DNA of 64,000 nucleotides from Methylophilaceae bacterium (GCA_028823485.1 JAPKBG010000009.1:23340-87339), one strand, 5' to 3'; shown: positions 22,656 through 32,023, counted from the stretch's first letter. Made by a program: numbers and translations. Notes: generated by a model not told the origin, from the letters alone.

Positions 22656-23108
22656 TTATAATTCAATGTTTAGCTGATTAATAGTAAAGCGTAGCGCTGC
22701 GGCATAACCTTCAGCACCTAAACCGCTGATGACGCCTACTGCTATATCACTAAAATAAGAGTGATGCCTAAAGCTCTCACGTGTGAACACATTTGATAAA
22801 TGCACTTCAACAAAGGGGATATTAACGGCAGAAATTGCATCGCGAATTGAAACAGAAGTATGCGTAAAGGCGGCGGGGTTGATGATAATGAAATCAACTT
22901 TTTCTGTCGCCAATGTATGAATTTTGGCGACGATATCTGCTTCAGCATTACTTTGATAAGATTCTAATGCAACACCTGCTGTTTTTGCTATTGCACTCAA
23001 GCTAGTGTTGATGCTGTCTAACGTTGCATGACCATAGTGCTCCGGCTCGCGCGTACCAAGCAGGTTAAGGTTGGGACCGTGTATAACTAGAATTGATTTT
23101 GCTGCCAT
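22656..23108 (-). CDS. aroQ: Type II 3-dehydroquinate dehydratase
   Basis: Third step of the shikimate pathway, making 3-dehydroshikimate. The type II enzyme is recognised by [18 protein letters not shown] at the N-terminus (with the lid Arg and Tyr), [18 protein letters not shown] with the active-site Asn and His region, and [18 protein letters not shown]. Length 150. First gene of the aroQ-accB-accC-prmA run, separated from tlpA by 155 bases. Confidence 0.96.
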   Translation of the reverse strand: MAAKSILVIHGPNLNLLGTREPEHYGHATLDSINTSLSAIAKTAGVALESYQSNAEADIVAKIHTLATEKVDFIIINPAAFTHTSVSIRDAISAVNIPFVEVHLSNVFTRESFRHHSYFSDIAVGVISGLGAEGYAAALRFTINQLNIEL

Positions 23109-23263
23109 TTTTTAATGCCTTGCCACAAAATTTGAAATATTAATCATGCGCAATTTTGCCGAAGTTAAGGGGCTTTGTCCAGCTTATTTGCAACATTTAA
23201 GCGAAGTTTAATAAATCTACTTGCGGGTCAGATGCGCTAAGCAATTGAAAATAATAGGTAAAT

Positions 23264-23800
23264 TTACGGGAGTAATTTAAGCAATGTTTCTTCTAATAGC
23301 ACCTTAGAAATACGGCCAAAATAGGTGTTAGCAATCGTACCATCTGGCTTAATAATCACGGTATATGGTAGCGCGCTTTTATCGTTTCCAAGATTCGCTG
23401 CCAATTCGCCGCCATACTCTTCAGCAGAAAAAAGCGGGTAGCTAACAGGTGTTTCGGCGGCAAATGCTTTTATGGCGCCCATTTCATCCAATGCAATTCC
23501 CAGGACCACGACATTTTTATCTTTGTACTCAGAGTGTAATGTTGATAATTCAGGCATCTCTTCACGACATGGTCCGCACCAAGTAGCCCAAAAATTTAAA
23601 ACGACTATTTTCCCTTGCCATTGACTCAGGGCTTGAGGCTCGCCATTTTCATCTGGGAAAATTGACGCAAATAAAGCGGCAGTAGGGGAGTCGTCCACTG
23701 GGCGCACAACCGCTTTTTCGGTAGAGAAGTAGAAAGCACTAACAGTGATGACTATAAATGAAAGGATGGAGCCAATAGGAGAGGTCAGTTTATTTAACAT
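23264..23800 (-). CDS. TlpA/ResA-like membrane-anchored thioredoxin
   Basis: Periplasmic disulfide reductase anchored by an N-terminal helix (IGSILSFIVITVSAFYFS). The catalytic motif is NFWATWCGPCREEMPE with CGPC near residue 75, and the cis-proline is in SALPYTVIIKPDGTI. Such proteins keep apocytochromes or other partners reduced. It sits just downstream of dsbD, which can supply its electrons from the cytoplasm. Confidence 0.9.
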   Translation of the reverse strand: MLNKLTSPIGSILSFIVITVSAFYFSTEKAVVRPVDDSPTAALFASIFPDENGEPQALSQWQGKIVVLNFWATWCGPCREEMPELSTLHSEYKDKNVVVLGIALDEMGAIKAFAAETPVSYPLFSAEEYGGELAANLGNDKSALPYTVIIKPDGTIANTYFGRISKVLLEETLLKLLP

Positions 23801-23847
23801 AGCTTTAATTCAATATCTCTCGTTGTATTAAGATTAAATGACTGAGG

Positions 23848-25743
23848 TTAACAAGTCACGAGTGGATTGCATTCATCCACTTTGAGCGCATTAACACGAT
23901 TTACGGTCGCCAAGAATTTTGGAGCGCCCTCGTAGCCAATCACGCGAATCGGTTTGATTTCTTGCCCCGAACGGTTAAAAAAGATAATGCCAGGTGGTCC
24001 GTATAAATTAAAGCGTTGCAACAAAGCCAAATCTTCAGGCGTGTTATTCGTCACGTCGGCTTGTAATAAAACAGCGTCTTTAAGTGAGGTTTTTACGTCA
24101 GAATCACTAAATGTTAGTAGTTCCATTTCTTTACACGAAGTGCACCAATCAGCGTAAAAATCCAGCATCACAATTTTGCCGTTCGCTGAACCGATGTGCG
24201 CATCAAGTTCAGCGGTATTTTTAACGCGAACAAAAGGTAAGTGGTTATTGGTTTGCTTGCTACTCGATAGACTTAAGCCAGAAAGCGGCTGTAAGGGAGA
24301 CTTGGCACCCGATAATGCGCCGATTAACATGGCAATCCCCATGATTAACAACATAATGCCGACACCCTTCCAAAAGCGCGTCCAAGGGTGTGATCTGCCT
24401 GTGGCACTATCTAAAGGTAAGCTATCTAAAGCATGTAAATAGATAGCAGGAATAATCAACAAGGCTGCCCATAATCCCAATTGAACACTGGTTGGAATAA
24501 TCGGGGATACGATAAAAATAGCCACGGCTAACATTAGTACGCCGAAAGAGCTACGTACAGCCTTCATCCAGACGCCAGCTTTTGGTAACACATGTCCAGC
24601 GGAAGCGCCGATGAGCAAAAGCGGCACACCCATACCAATAGACAATGCAAATAAAGCCACACCACCCAGGACAACATCACGTGTTTGGCTAATATAAATG
24701 AGCGCACCAGCTAATGGTGCAGCAACACATGGGCTCACAATCAGTGCAGAAATAACGCCCATGATAAAGACGCCAAGGAACTGGCCGCTTTTTAGTTTAT
24801 TGGAAGTGTTGACCATGCGCTCTTCAATGGCGCTTGGCAATCTCAGCTCATAAAAGCCAAACATTGAAAACGATAGCACTATAAAAATTAAAGCTGTTGC
24901 TGATAGCATCCATGGGCTTTGGAGTGCGTTACTGAGTAGTTGACCAGATAAACCTGCAGCAATCCCTGCGATGGTATAGCTGAGCGCAATCCCCAATACA
25001 TAGGCTAGCGAAAGGTTGAAGCTGTGTAGTCGGCTGGTTTCTGCTTTATGTGCTTTTTTATCGCCGACAATGATGCCAGATAAGATGGGAATCATCGGCA
25101 AGACACAAGGTGTGAAAGAAAGTAACAAGCCAAAGCTAAAGAACCCCGCTGCAATGAGCCATAACTTGCCGCTTTTTAATAAGCTGGTGGCTTCATCTTC
25201 GCTACTCTCTACAACAGTTGTGTTTGTGGTCGCCGCCGAACGAGTAACGCTGTTCGAGACTGGCGCATCAGGCATTGCAATATTCAATTTCTTTAGTTGT
25301 GGTGCATAGCAAAGCCCTTTTTCACTACAGCCTTGAAGCCGCGCATGGAGGACAACATCTTTTGCTGCATTGTCGAGCGCAATACCGGCTGCAAAATTAT
25401 GGTGATAAACTTCTTGTGTGCCAAAGTTAGGGTCTTCTTTCATATCACCCGCTGGTAAGTTAACCACGGTAACCGTCCCTAGCGCAACATCTTCAATTTC
25501 AAATTTAATGCGGTCTTTATAGAGGTAGTATCCCGGCGCAATCGTGAAGACTGCTTCTAAGGTCTTACTGTCTTTGGCGACAACATCCAGTTTAAACGCT
25601 TCATCAGGGTGCAGGAAAGTATCATCAACACCATCGGTAAAGGCACTAAAGTCAGCGAAGCTACTGGTCGTAAAAGCGAGCTGAGACAACAGCAATAATA
25701 AAGTGCCGAACAAAACGACTACTTTTGGAAAAGGTTTTAACAT
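23848..25743 (-). CDS. dsbD: Thiol:disulfide interchange protein DsbD
   Basis: Transmembrane electron conduit moving reducing power from cytoplasmic thioredoxin to the periplasm. Signal peptide, N-terminal periplasmic domain with the Cys pair in RLQGCSEKGLCYAPQ, a multi-span central domain with redox cysteines in LSFTPCVLPMIPIL and ALIVSPCVAAPLAGAL, and a C-terminal thioredoxin domain with DFYADWCTSCKEME. All three cysteine pairs are present. I place the start at 25743 because GAGG precedes that ATG; an in-frame ATG at 25767 lies inside the cutA end and lacks such a site. Confidence 0.95.
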   Translation of the reverse strand: MLKPFPKVVVLFGTLLLLLSQLAFTTSSFADFSAFTDGVDDTFLHPDEAFKLDVVAKDSKTLEAVFTIAPGYYLYKDRIKFEIEDVALGTVTVVNLPAGDMKEDPNFGTQEVYHHNFAAGIALDNAAKDVVLHARLQGCSEKGLCYAPQLKKLNIAMPDAPVSNSVTRSAATTNTTVVESSEDEATSLLKSGKLWLIAAGFFSFGLLLSFTPCVLPMIPILSGIIVGDKKAHKAETSRLHSFNLSLAYVLGIALSYTIAGIAAGLSGQLLSNALQSPWMLSATALIFIVLSFSMFGFYELRLPSAIEERMVNTSNKLKSGQFLGVFIMGVISALIVSPCVAAPLAGALIYISQTRDVVLGGVALFALSIGMGVPLLLIGASAGHVLPKAGVWMKAVRSSFGVLMLAVAIFIVSPIIPTSVQLGLWAALLIIPAIYLHALDSLPLDSATGRSHPWTRFWKGVGIMLLIMGIAMLIGALSGAKSPLQPLSGLSLSSSKQTNNHLPFVRVKNTAELDAHIGSANGKIVMLDFYADWCTSCKEMELLTFSDSDVKTSLKDAVLLQADVTNNTPEDLALLQRFNLYGPPGIIFFNRSGQEIKPIRVIGYEGAPKFLATVNRVNALKVDECNPLVTC

Positions 25744-25750
25744 TGTTGCC

Positions 25751-26074
25751 TCATAAAATTTGGTCATTTACCCATTGCAAATAGGGGGTATAGACACCAT
25801 GTACATTGAGTGCAATGATGTCAGGAAGTTCGTATGGGTGCATTTCTACAATCAGCGCTTCTAATTTGGAGTAGCAGTCCTGATTAGTTTTAATGCGTAG
25901 TGGAAACTCAGTTTGCGTTTCGACTGTATTTTTCCATTCATATACCGACTGACAAGCCGCGCCAATATTAACACAGGCGGCTAGTTTGTCCTTAATCAGT
26001 GCGTTAGCGATACGCTGTGCGTAAATTTGGTCTGGCACATGTGTTAACACGACTATAATATTGTTTTTAGGCAT
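25751..26074 (-). CDS. cutA: Divalent-cation tolerance protein CutA
   Basis: Small trimeric CutA1 protein of 107 residues, tied to copper tolerance though its exact biochemistry is unsettled. Recognisable by VVLTHVPDQIYAQRIANALI, LAACVNIG, YEWKNTVETQTEFPLRIKT and MHPYELPDIIAL. It is the first gene of the dsbD-tlpA stretch and is divergent from fxsA across about 50 bases. Confidence 0.95.
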   Translation of the reverse strand: MPKNNIIVVLTHVPDQIYAQRIANALIKDKLAACVNIGAACQSVYEWKNTVETQTEFPLRIKTNQDCYSKLEALIVEMHPYELPDIIALNVHGVYTPYLQWVNDQIL

Positions 26075-26124
26075 TATTGTTGTAGATATTGGTTATTCAA
26101 TTTTTTACATCCATTAAGGAGCTT

Positions 26125-26616
26125 ATGCGTTTACTTTTTATCGCCATTTTACTTGCTTTTCCTATCGCAGAAATCTATCTGTTGTTTCAGCTGGCCGACC
26201 GTTACGGCTGGTGGCTACTATTATACTTGGTCGTGATTACTTATCTAGGCTTACAACTCATCAAGGGTGAAAAGCAAATGATGTCCGCTAAAATGATGCA
26301 AAGTATACAGTCTGGCGGCAACCCGTTTAAAACAGCGATGGGCACTGCACGTAACTTATTCGCTGGCGTATTGTTGGTGATTCCGGGTGTTATTACCGAT
26401 GTGGTTGCTGCAGGCTTATTACTTATTCCGATTAAACAACCTAATGTGGATGCGAATACAGGTAGTTATCAAACTGATGGTAGTGGGTATGAAGGCAGTT
26501 ATCGTAACTCAGGCACACAGCCAGCCAACGATGACATTATTGAAGGCGAGTACGAAGAGGTGAAAGAGCCTGTATCCGATGACAATACTATATCTTTTGA
26601 TAAAGGCCCAAAATAG
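26125..26616 (+). CDS. fxsA: FxsA family membrane protein
   Basis: Inner-membrane protein whose E. coli relative relieves F-plasmid exclusion of phage T7. FAIAEI-type opening (AFPIAEIYLLFQLADRYGWW), two or three hydrophobic helices, the cytoplasmic Q/M-rich segment, and LFAGVLLVIPGVITDVVAAGLLLIP as the family-typical P-G-hinge. The tail after residue 115 is acidic and disordered. ATG 26125 is chosen for its AAGGAG site; an upstream in-frame ATG lacks one. Confidence 0.88.
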   Translation: MRLLFIAILLAFPIAEIYLLFQLADRYGWWLLLYLVVITYLGLQLIKGEKQMMSAKMMQSIQSGGNPFKTAMGTARNLFAGVLLVIPGVITDVVAAGLLLIPIKQPNVDANTGSYQTDGSGYEGSYRNSGTQPANDDIIEGEYEEVKEPVSDDNTISFDKGPK

Positions 26617-26687
26617 AAGCTCAGAAAAGTAACTTAAAAAGACGGTTTTAGGAAAATAGTCTTAGAAAGATAGTTAAGGAAATCAAG

Positions 26688-27692
26688 ATGGCAAAAGTCA
26701 CCATACAATCTAGCGGCTATGCATTTGAGGTTAAACCCAGACAAACCGTATTAGAGGCCGCGATTGAAAGCGGTATTAACTTGCCTTATGGTTGCCGTAC
26801 TGGCGCATGTGGTTCGTGTAAAGGCAAAGTCATCTCAGGCAAGGTCATGCATGATGATTACCAAGGTACAGCGATGACTGATGAAGAGTTGGCTGGGGGT
26901 AACGCATTATTTTGTTGTGCAAGGCCATTAGAAGATTTAATGATTGATGTGCGAGAGCCAGCAGGTACAGGCGTTAAGCCACGCATCTTGCCTGCTCGTG
27001 TATCAAAAAAAGAAATGCTCGCACCTGATGTGATTTCGCTTCACCTCCAACTGCCAAGCAGTGAGCACTTGCAATTCTTACCGGGGCAATACATTGAATT
27101 CATTTTAAAGAACGGTAAGCGTTGCGCTTTCTCCATCGCTAATGCACCGTATTCAGATTGCGGCTTAGAGCTACATCTACGATTAGTTAAAGGCGGCGAG
27201 TTCACCGAATACGTCTTTAATGAGCTACAAGAAAAAGCCATCATGCGTATCGAAGCCCCCTTTGGTAGCTTCCATTTACGTGGTGAATCGAATAAACCGA
27301 TTATCTTCGCGGCTACAGGGACGGGCTTTGCGCCGATTAAAGGCATTATCGAGGACATGCTGTATAACGATGTTCAACGCCCAATGACCTTATATTGGGG
27401 AGGTCGCAAGCCTGAAGACTTATATATGGATGACTTATGTAAACGCTGGGCAGAGCATGTGCCGACGTTTACTTATGTACCTGTATTGTCGAAACTTGAT
27501 GCTGATTGGGGTGGTAGAACAGGTTATGTACAACAAGCTATTGCCGCTGACATGCCTGACTTAAGTGGCTATGAAGCTTATGTGTGTGGCTTGCCGAATA
27601 TGGTTGATGATGCGCAGAAAGTATTTGCCGCACATGGTTTGCCGCAAGAGGCATTCTTTAGTGATGCGTTTACTTTTGCGGCTAGAAAGTAA
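26688..27692 (+). CDS. 2Fe-2S ferredoxin/FAD reductase (CDP-6-deoxy-delta-3,4-glucoseen reductase-like)
   Basis: A 334-residue oxidoreductase with an N-terminal plant-type ferredoxin domain (YGCRTGACGSCKGKVISG and the fourth cysteine in NALFCCARP), then an FAD domain (PGQYIEFILKNGKRCAFSIA) and an NAD(P)H domain (IIFAATGTGFAPIKGIIED, YVCGLPNMVDDAQ). This layout is shared by AscD-type reductases and by reductase components of oxygenases. No deoxysugar or oxygenase genes are adjacent, so the partner is unknown. The common database name is a family label, not proof of substrate. Confidence 0.82.
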   Translation: MAKVTIQSSGYAFEVKPRQTVLEAAIESGINLPYGCRTGACGSCKGKVISGKVMHDDYQGTAMTDEELAGGNALFCCARPLEDLMIDVREPAGTGVKPRILPARVSKKEMLAPDVISLHLQLPSSEHLQFLPGQYIEFILKNGKRCAFSIANAPYSDCGLELHLRLVKGGEFTEYVFNELQEKAIMRIEAPFGSFHLRGESNKPIIFAATGTGFAPIKGIIEDMLYNDVQRPMTLYWGGRKPEDLYMDDLCKRWAEHVPTFTYVPVLSKLDADWGGRTGYVQQAIAADMPDLSGYEAYVCGLPNMVDDAQKVFAAHGLPQEAFFSDAFTFAARK

Positions 27693-27711
27693 GGCCAGAG
27701 GATAAATATAG

Positions 27712-27966
27712 ATGTTTAAGTATGAAGGTGGCTCAGTCATTTTAATTGGCGACAATGTACTCATTGATAAGGGGAAAATGCCAGGAGTTGTTGATTTAGT
27801 CGTCAACACACCAGCAGAAGTGAAGGCCTTTAAGGTGGCGGAGATTGGCATCATGGTGAAAGTACCTATTGGCTTAGTGTATTTGACGCAGAAATGGTTA
27901 AAAGAAGACCCCTTAATGTTCGTTTCCCGCGGGAAACGAAAGCCACTGTTTAAGATGAATGTTTAA
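27712..27966 (+). CDS. Hypothetical protein of 84 residues
   Basis: Not recognised with confidence. The ATG is preceded by AGAGGA and the frame begins 19 bases after the reductase, so it may be co-transcribed. The protein is compact and soluble: a strand-rich N-terminus (GGSVILIGDNVLIDKGKMPG), a middle V-rich part, and the ending DPLMFVSRGKR. It vaguely recalls small beta-rich immunity-type proteins that have a similar DPLLFVxR ending, but no toxin gene is adjacent. The following DNA is mscS debris. Confidence 0.55.
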   Translation: MFKYEGGSVILIGDNVLIDKGKMPGVVDLVVNTPAEVKAFKVAEIGIMVKVPIGLVYLTQKWLKEDPLMFVSRGKRKPLFKMNV

Positions 27967-28085
27967 TGGGGTGAAGTAACAGCAGCACGACGGACAAAAG
28001 ATAAGTTTAATGACGGAAGTAGTAGTAGGTTTTTTTAAAAGTAGCAGCAGCACAAAGTATTGGTTTTTATAAAGTGGTTTTTTTA

Positions 28086-28480
28086 GATGTTAATTTACTG
28101 ACAGATAAGTTGCATGATTGGGTGAATGGAGCGATTTAGCTATTACCGAATCTCGTAGTGGCATTAATTGTTTTTGCCATCTTTTATATTGCAGCGCGGA
28201 TTGCAAGAACCGTCATTGCGAACAAAGTCTTTTACGAAGATAACCCTAGCTTAAGTGTCGTGCTTGGTGGTTTGGTTCAGTGGGGACGGTTGATTTAGCA
28301 ACTAGTTGGGTGACGTTGGAGGTGCGCTGGTGGGTGGATACAGAACGTGACCCGGCTTATACCGTGACAGCGGAGTTATTGACTGGTATTAAGAAGGCTT
28401 TTGTTGCGAGTGGGATTGATATGCCGTTTGAGACGCAGGTGAGTTTGTTACATAATCAGACGGAAGAGGGTGGTGCCTAA
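28086..28480 (+). pseudogene. MscS-type mechanosensitive channel with large internal deletion
   Basis: Two ends of an MscS-family channel are joined. The 5' piece, in one frame, reads LTDKLHDWVNGAI, an in-frame stop, LLPNLVVALIVFAIFYIAARIA and LGGLVQWG, the N-terminal helices. From about 28285 another frame gives VTLEVRWWVDTERDP and GIDMPFETQVSLLHNQTEE, the extreme C-terminus. The pore helix, beta domain and most of the C-terminal domain (roughly 200 or more codons) are gone. No channel can be made. Confidence 0.8.
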
Positions 28481-28500
28481 GCACGGGTAGCGTGCAATAA

Positions 28501-28537
28501 GTAGGGCGACAATAAGCGGTAGCGCATTGTGCCATCG
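28501..28537. repeat. REP-like imperfect palindrome
   Basis: The stretch opens GTAGGGCGACAAT and closes ATTGTGCC around a GCGGTAGCGC centre, an imperfect hairpin that resembles dispersed GTAGGGTGC...GCACC-type repeats of other bacteria. It lies between the mscS remnant and the FKBP terminator. Only one copy is seen in this window, so its repetitive nature is inferred. Confidence 0.35.
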
Positions 28538-28593
28538 CGCGAAAAGCGACCTATCTAAGACGTTAACTTTCACTAACTAATATAGACAGACGT

Positions 28594-28622
28594 AAAAAAG
28601 CCCTCAAAGCAAGGGCTTTTTA
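28594..28622 (-). terminator. Rho-independent terminator after the FKBP isomerase gene
   Basis: On the minus strand AAAAAGCCCTT and AGGGCTTTTTT form a stem around a 6-base loop with a T tract. It lies about 20 bases after the stop of the isomerase gene. A-rich on the other side, so it may act in both directions. Confidence 0.8.
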
Positions 28623-28642
28623 ATCACTAACTAATGCTTAGT

Positions 28643-29269
28643 TTAAGCAATAGCCAATAACTCGACCTCAAACACCAATACTGCATCAGGACCAATCACA
28701 GGGCCAGAACCAGCTGGGCCGTAAGCTAAGTCAGAAGGAATTGTTACTTCAAACTTATCACCAACATTCATTAGTTGAAGTACTTCAGTCCAACCTGAAA
28801 TCACACCGCCTACTGGGAAAGTAGCTGGTTCGCCGCGCTCGTAAGAGCTGTCGAATACTGTGCCGTCAGTTAATGTACCTTTGTAATGTACGGTTACTGA
28901 GTTAGATGCTTTTGGTGTTTCGCCATCGCCAGAAACCAATGATTTATATTGCAAACCAGAGTCAGTTGTTTTAACGCCTTCTTTTTGGCTGTTCTCTGCT
29001 AAGTAAGCAACGCCTTCTTCTTGGTTTTTAGTCGCTTTTCCAGCTTGCTCAACACTTTGTTGCTCTTGTGTGAGTTTTTGAATTTCTTCAACAGTGCTTT
29101 TTTTTAGTTCTTCAGTTAAGCGTGATGCGTTACCTGCCATTACGTCGTTAACAGCCAATACTAATGTGACTGTATCAAGGTCAAGGCCATCATTTTTTAA
29201 CTGCGTTGCCATGTTTTCACCAACGATATAGCTTAAACGTTGGTTTAGCGTTTCTAGTTCTTTTGTCAT
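28643..29269 (-). CDS. FKBP-type peptidyl-prolyl cis-trans isomerase
   Basis: Folding catalyst of 208 residues with an FkpA/Mip-like N-terminal dimerisation helix region (LNQRLSYIVGENMATQLKNDG to EEGVAYLAENSQKEGVKTT) and a C-terminal FKBP domain: GLQYKSLVSG, VHYKGTLTDGTVFDSSYERG, FPVGGVISGWTEVLQLM, VTIPSDLAYG. No signal peptide is visible at the chosen start, so it resembles the cytoplasmic FklB (FKBP22) more than periplasmic FkpA. Own terminator; appears monocistronic. Confidence 0.9.
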   Translation of the reverse strand: MTKELETLNQRLSYIVGENMATQLKNDGLDLDTVTLVLAVNDVMAGNASRLTEELKKSTVEEIQKLTQEQQSVEQAGKATKNQEEGVAYLAENSQKEGVKTTDSGLQYKSLVSGDGETPKASNSVTVHYKGTLTDGTVFDSSYERGEPATFPVGGVISGWTEVLQLMNVGDKFEVTIPSDLAYGPAGSGPVIGPDAVLVFEVELLAIA

Positions 29270-29454
29270 TAGATTACTTTCTATTGATGTCTCATTTTGA
29301 GAGGTTTAGGATGATCTTGCGAATTAGATGAGGCGTATTTTACATTGAATGTGCGAGTGTATCTAGTTTGAGGGTGTTGTGGTCCAATGCATGGCACTTG
29401 GTTTTATCACCGATATTCTTTACGAGGCGGGGCTTGTAGCTGTTATACGGCAAA

Positions 29455-29736
29455 TTACTTCGGTAGTTTGATGGTTAAATCTTGTTTGTTCGGCCAGCCA
29501 TTTTTTTGTTGGATGGAGTGTATTTTGTCGATTCTATCTTGCGTTAATGGATGCGTCTGTAGAAATGCAAGATCAGATTCGCTTTTATCTAAAATGCCTT
29601 CAAAGAGCTCGGTTGAACCTACCACGTGGCCGTAATGGTTGAATAAGGTTTGTATACCAGCTGCATTCGCTTCTGATTCCATCTTACGACCAAAGTGCAA
29701 TGAGGTGATTAATCCGCAATCACGATGGTACCGCAA
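29455..29736 (-). pseudogene. C-terminal fragment of an M48 metallopeptidase
   Basis: Only the C-terminal end of an M48 zinc peptidase remains: LHFGRKMESEANAAGIQTLF holds the third zinc-ligand Glu region (ESEAN, usually ESEAD), followed by FLQTHPLTQDRIDKI, the family-typical THPxxxxRI. The HExxH motif and the membrane or signal part are missing. The open frame begins inside the end of ybjQ, so a deletion joined the two genes. Confidence 0.8.
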
Positions 29737-30023
29737 ACGAATAACTCTGCTGCACCTGCTGCAATAGAAGACGTTGAGAAGCGTACATTAACAATGGCAT
29801 TGGCACCCAGTCCTAATGCTTGCGCTTCCATGCGTTCTAAGGATTGCTCGCGTGATTCGTTTAATAGTTCGGTATAAGAACGTAATTCACCACCAAAGAT
29901 ATTTTTAATACCGGCAAAAAAGTCTTTACCTACATGCTTAGCACGGACAGTACTGCCTTGCACTAAGCCTAGGTGGGTTTTGATCTGATGGCCGGGAATG
30001 ATTTCGAGGTTATTGATAATCAC
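29709..30023 (-). CDS. YbjQ family protein (heavy-metal-binding domain)
   Basis: A 104-residue member of the YbjQ/DUF74 family, pentameric proteins of unclear role, sometimes called heavy-metal binding. Typical segments are IPGHQIKTHLGLVQGSTVRAKHVG, FGGELRSYTELLNESREQSLERM and LGANAIVNVRFSTSSI. The last 28 bases overlap the M48 fragment, and the C-terminal residues may therefore not be ancestral. TTGTTGAAGGAAATG gives a ribosome site before the start. Confidence 0.88.
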   Translation of the reverse strand: MIINNLEIIPGHQIKTHLGLVQGSTVRAKHVGKDFFAGIKNIFGGELRSYTELLNESREQSLERMEAQALGLGANAIVNVRFSTSSIAAGAAELFVCGTIVIAD

Positions 30024-30100
30024 AACATTTCCTTCTTGTTGAAATTATTATGTACATTGCATTCTAGGACGCTTGATTTAATCAGTTTGCTGTCGTTATG

Positions 30101-30874
30101 TTACGTTAATACTGCCAGCATGGCGTCGTCGCCAGAAGCATGTGCAACTTTAACTGTTAACCCCATCTTCAATGGTTCTTCAGCGACTCTGGAATGATTG
30201 ACGCAGAGCGTGACTTGTTTTAACCATTCAGTATCGCCAGCCATGGTTAATAGATAACGCATGGCTTCTGAGCTGGTGACGACGATGCGTTGTAATTGCT
30301 GTTTGGCAAAGGCCTGTGCTAATACATCACAATTGGTTTGTGGGTTAATACGTTGATAGCACTCTGCAAAGGTGACTTGTGCCCCGCGCTGCGCCAATGT
30401 GTTGGCTAAGACATCGCGGCCGCCAATGCCACGAACTAACATAACTCTTTTGTCTTGCATGTCCTGCATGGCCGGCAATGATAGTAAAGACTCACTATCA
30501 AACCTATCCTTAGGTGTTAAAACCTCATCGATGCCAAAGTCTTTTAGGGTTTCAGCTGTTGTTGGGCCGATAGCGGCAAATTTAAGGTGTTTTGGAATGC
30601 CTTGTTTAATGAGTCTTGGCATGCTGTTTTGAACAGCATTACTACTGATAAACAGCATCCAATCATAGTCATTAATGTCAGTAATGATTTGTTCAAACTG
30701 TGTGACATCATCTAAAGCAGTGATTTCAATCAGTGGAAATGGGATGACATTTCCACCTGCAGCCTCAATAAGCTGCATGAGTTTTTTTGCCTGATTTGTC
30801 GGGCGCGTAATGGCTACGCCAATATTAGCTAATGATGCTGTTTTAACATCGCCTAAATTGACTGGGACAGACAT
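30101..30874 (-). CDS. hemD: Uroporphyrinogen-III synthase
   Basis: Cyclises and inverts ring D of hydroxymethylbilane in heme synthesis. The family is poorly conserved; supporting features are ITRPTNQAKKLMQLIEAAGG, FPLIEIT, WMLFISSNAVQNSMPRL, FAAIGPTTAETLKDFG and the C-terminal IVVTSSEAMRYLL. Its start overlaps the hemC stop by one base (TAATG), matching the usual hemC-hemD operon. 257 residues. Confidence 0.93.
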   Translation of the reverse strand: MSVPVNLGDVKTASLANIGVAITRPTNQAKKLMQLIEAAGGNVIPFPLIEITALDDVTQFEQIITDINDYDWMLFISSNAVQNSMPRLIKQGIPKHLKFAAIGPTTAETLKDFGIDEVLTPKDRFDSESLLSLPAMQDMQDKRVMLVRGIGGRDVLANTLAQRGAQVTFAECYQRINPQTNCDVLAQAFAKQQLQRIVVTSSEAMRYLLTMAGDTEWLKQVTLCVNHSRVAEEPLKMGLTVKVAHASGDDAMLAVLT

Positions 30875-31869
30875 TACTCAACACCATCCAATGCATCTAA
30901 GATTTTTTTCGCGCCCTTGTTCACTAACTTACCTGCTAATGCCTTACCGAGTAAATCTGCGTCTTTTGCATTGCCTGACATGGTTTCACGCAACATTTGT
31001 TTTCCGTCGACGCTGGCAACAAAGCCGGTGATATTAATGGTTTTGCCTTTGATGACTTCATGCTGAATAGCATTGTCTTTAGAGCTGGTATTTTCAATTG
31101 TTGCATGTGCGCCGAGTGGCACGGTGCAGCTACCAGCCAAGGCGCGACTAAAAGCACGTTCTGCAGTGACGCAATTTTCAGTATCGGTGTGATTAAGCGG
31201 CGCTAATATTTCAATTAAACCCGTTCTGTCTTCTTTAATCTCAATGCCGAGAGCACCTTGGCCAACTGCTGGAATACTGTCTTCTGCTGAGATAAAGCTA
31301 CTGATTCTATCGCCGAGTTCTAGGCGGATTAAACCAGCGGCTGCTAAGATAATCGCAGCATACTGGTCTTCATCTAATTTACGTAAGCGGGTTTGTACAT
31401 TGCCACGTAACGATTCGATTTTAAGGTGTGGGAAACGTGCTTGAATTTGGCTTTGGCGACGTAGGCTGGAAGTTCCAACAATACTACCCTGCGGCAAGTC
31501 AACAAGTGACTTATAGTCGTTAGACACGAAAGCATCATGTGGATTTTCACGCTCACTCGTTGCCACCAGTGTAAAGCCTTCAGGCATGTTCATCGGTACA
31601 TCTTTCATGCTGTGCACGGCTAAATCAGCACTACCATCAAGTAATGCATTTTCGAGCTCTTTAATAAATAAACCTTTGCCGCCTATGCTGGCTAGGGGCT
31701 TATCTAAAATCTGATCACCAGTTGTGGTCATGCCTAGAATTTGCACATCGCAGTTAGGATATAAGGCTTGTAAGCGTGCTTGAACATGCTTGGCTTGCCA
31801 CATGGCAAGGGCGCTTTCACGGGAGGCAATGACGAGTTTTTGTGGGTTGAGTTTTGCTGTATTGTTCAT
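30874..31869 (-). CDS. hemC: Porphobilinogen deaminase
   Basis: Polymerises four porphobilinogens to hydroxymethylbilane. [17 protein letters not shown] at the N-terminus, [30 protein letters not shown] with the substrate-binding arginines, and [13 protein letters not shown] with the cysteine that carries the dipyrromethane cofactor. Slightly long at 331 residues because of an insertion near residue 270 ([15 protein letters not shown]). Operon with hemD. Confidence 0.96.
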   Translation of the reverse strand: MNNTAKLNPQKLVIASRESALAMWQAKHVQARLQALYPNCDVQILGMTTTGDQILDKPLASIGGKGLFIKELENALLDGSADLAVHSMKDVPMNMPEGFTLVATSERENPHDAFVSNDYKSLVDLPQGSIVGTSSLRRQSQIQARFPHLKIESLRGNVQTRLRKLDEDQYAAIILAAAGLIRLELGDRISSFISAEDSIPAVGQGALGIEIKEDRTGLIEILAPLNHTDTENCVTAERAFSRALAGSCTVPLGAHATIENTSSKDNAIQHEVIKGKTINITGFVASVDGKQMLRETMSGNAKDADLLGKALAGKLVNKGAKKILDALDGVE

Positions 31870-32023
31870 GTTTGGATTTTAGCATAGGGCTAGTACGATT
31901 AAATGCTATTAAAAATAGTGTTTTTTGAGTTAAGCTTACGGTTTTAGTAGCCTAAGCGCACAAAACAAGATATCCATCTTACAAAGGTATGAAGGCGCTA
32001 CTATTTATTTTGGGGGGTTTCAA

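Noticed and set aside
27966..28643. CRISPR or tandem-repeat array in the low-coding stretch
   Set aside because: The AGTAGTAGT and AGCAGCAGCA runs are short and irregular; the rest is explained by mscS debris, a REP-like palindrome and a terminator.
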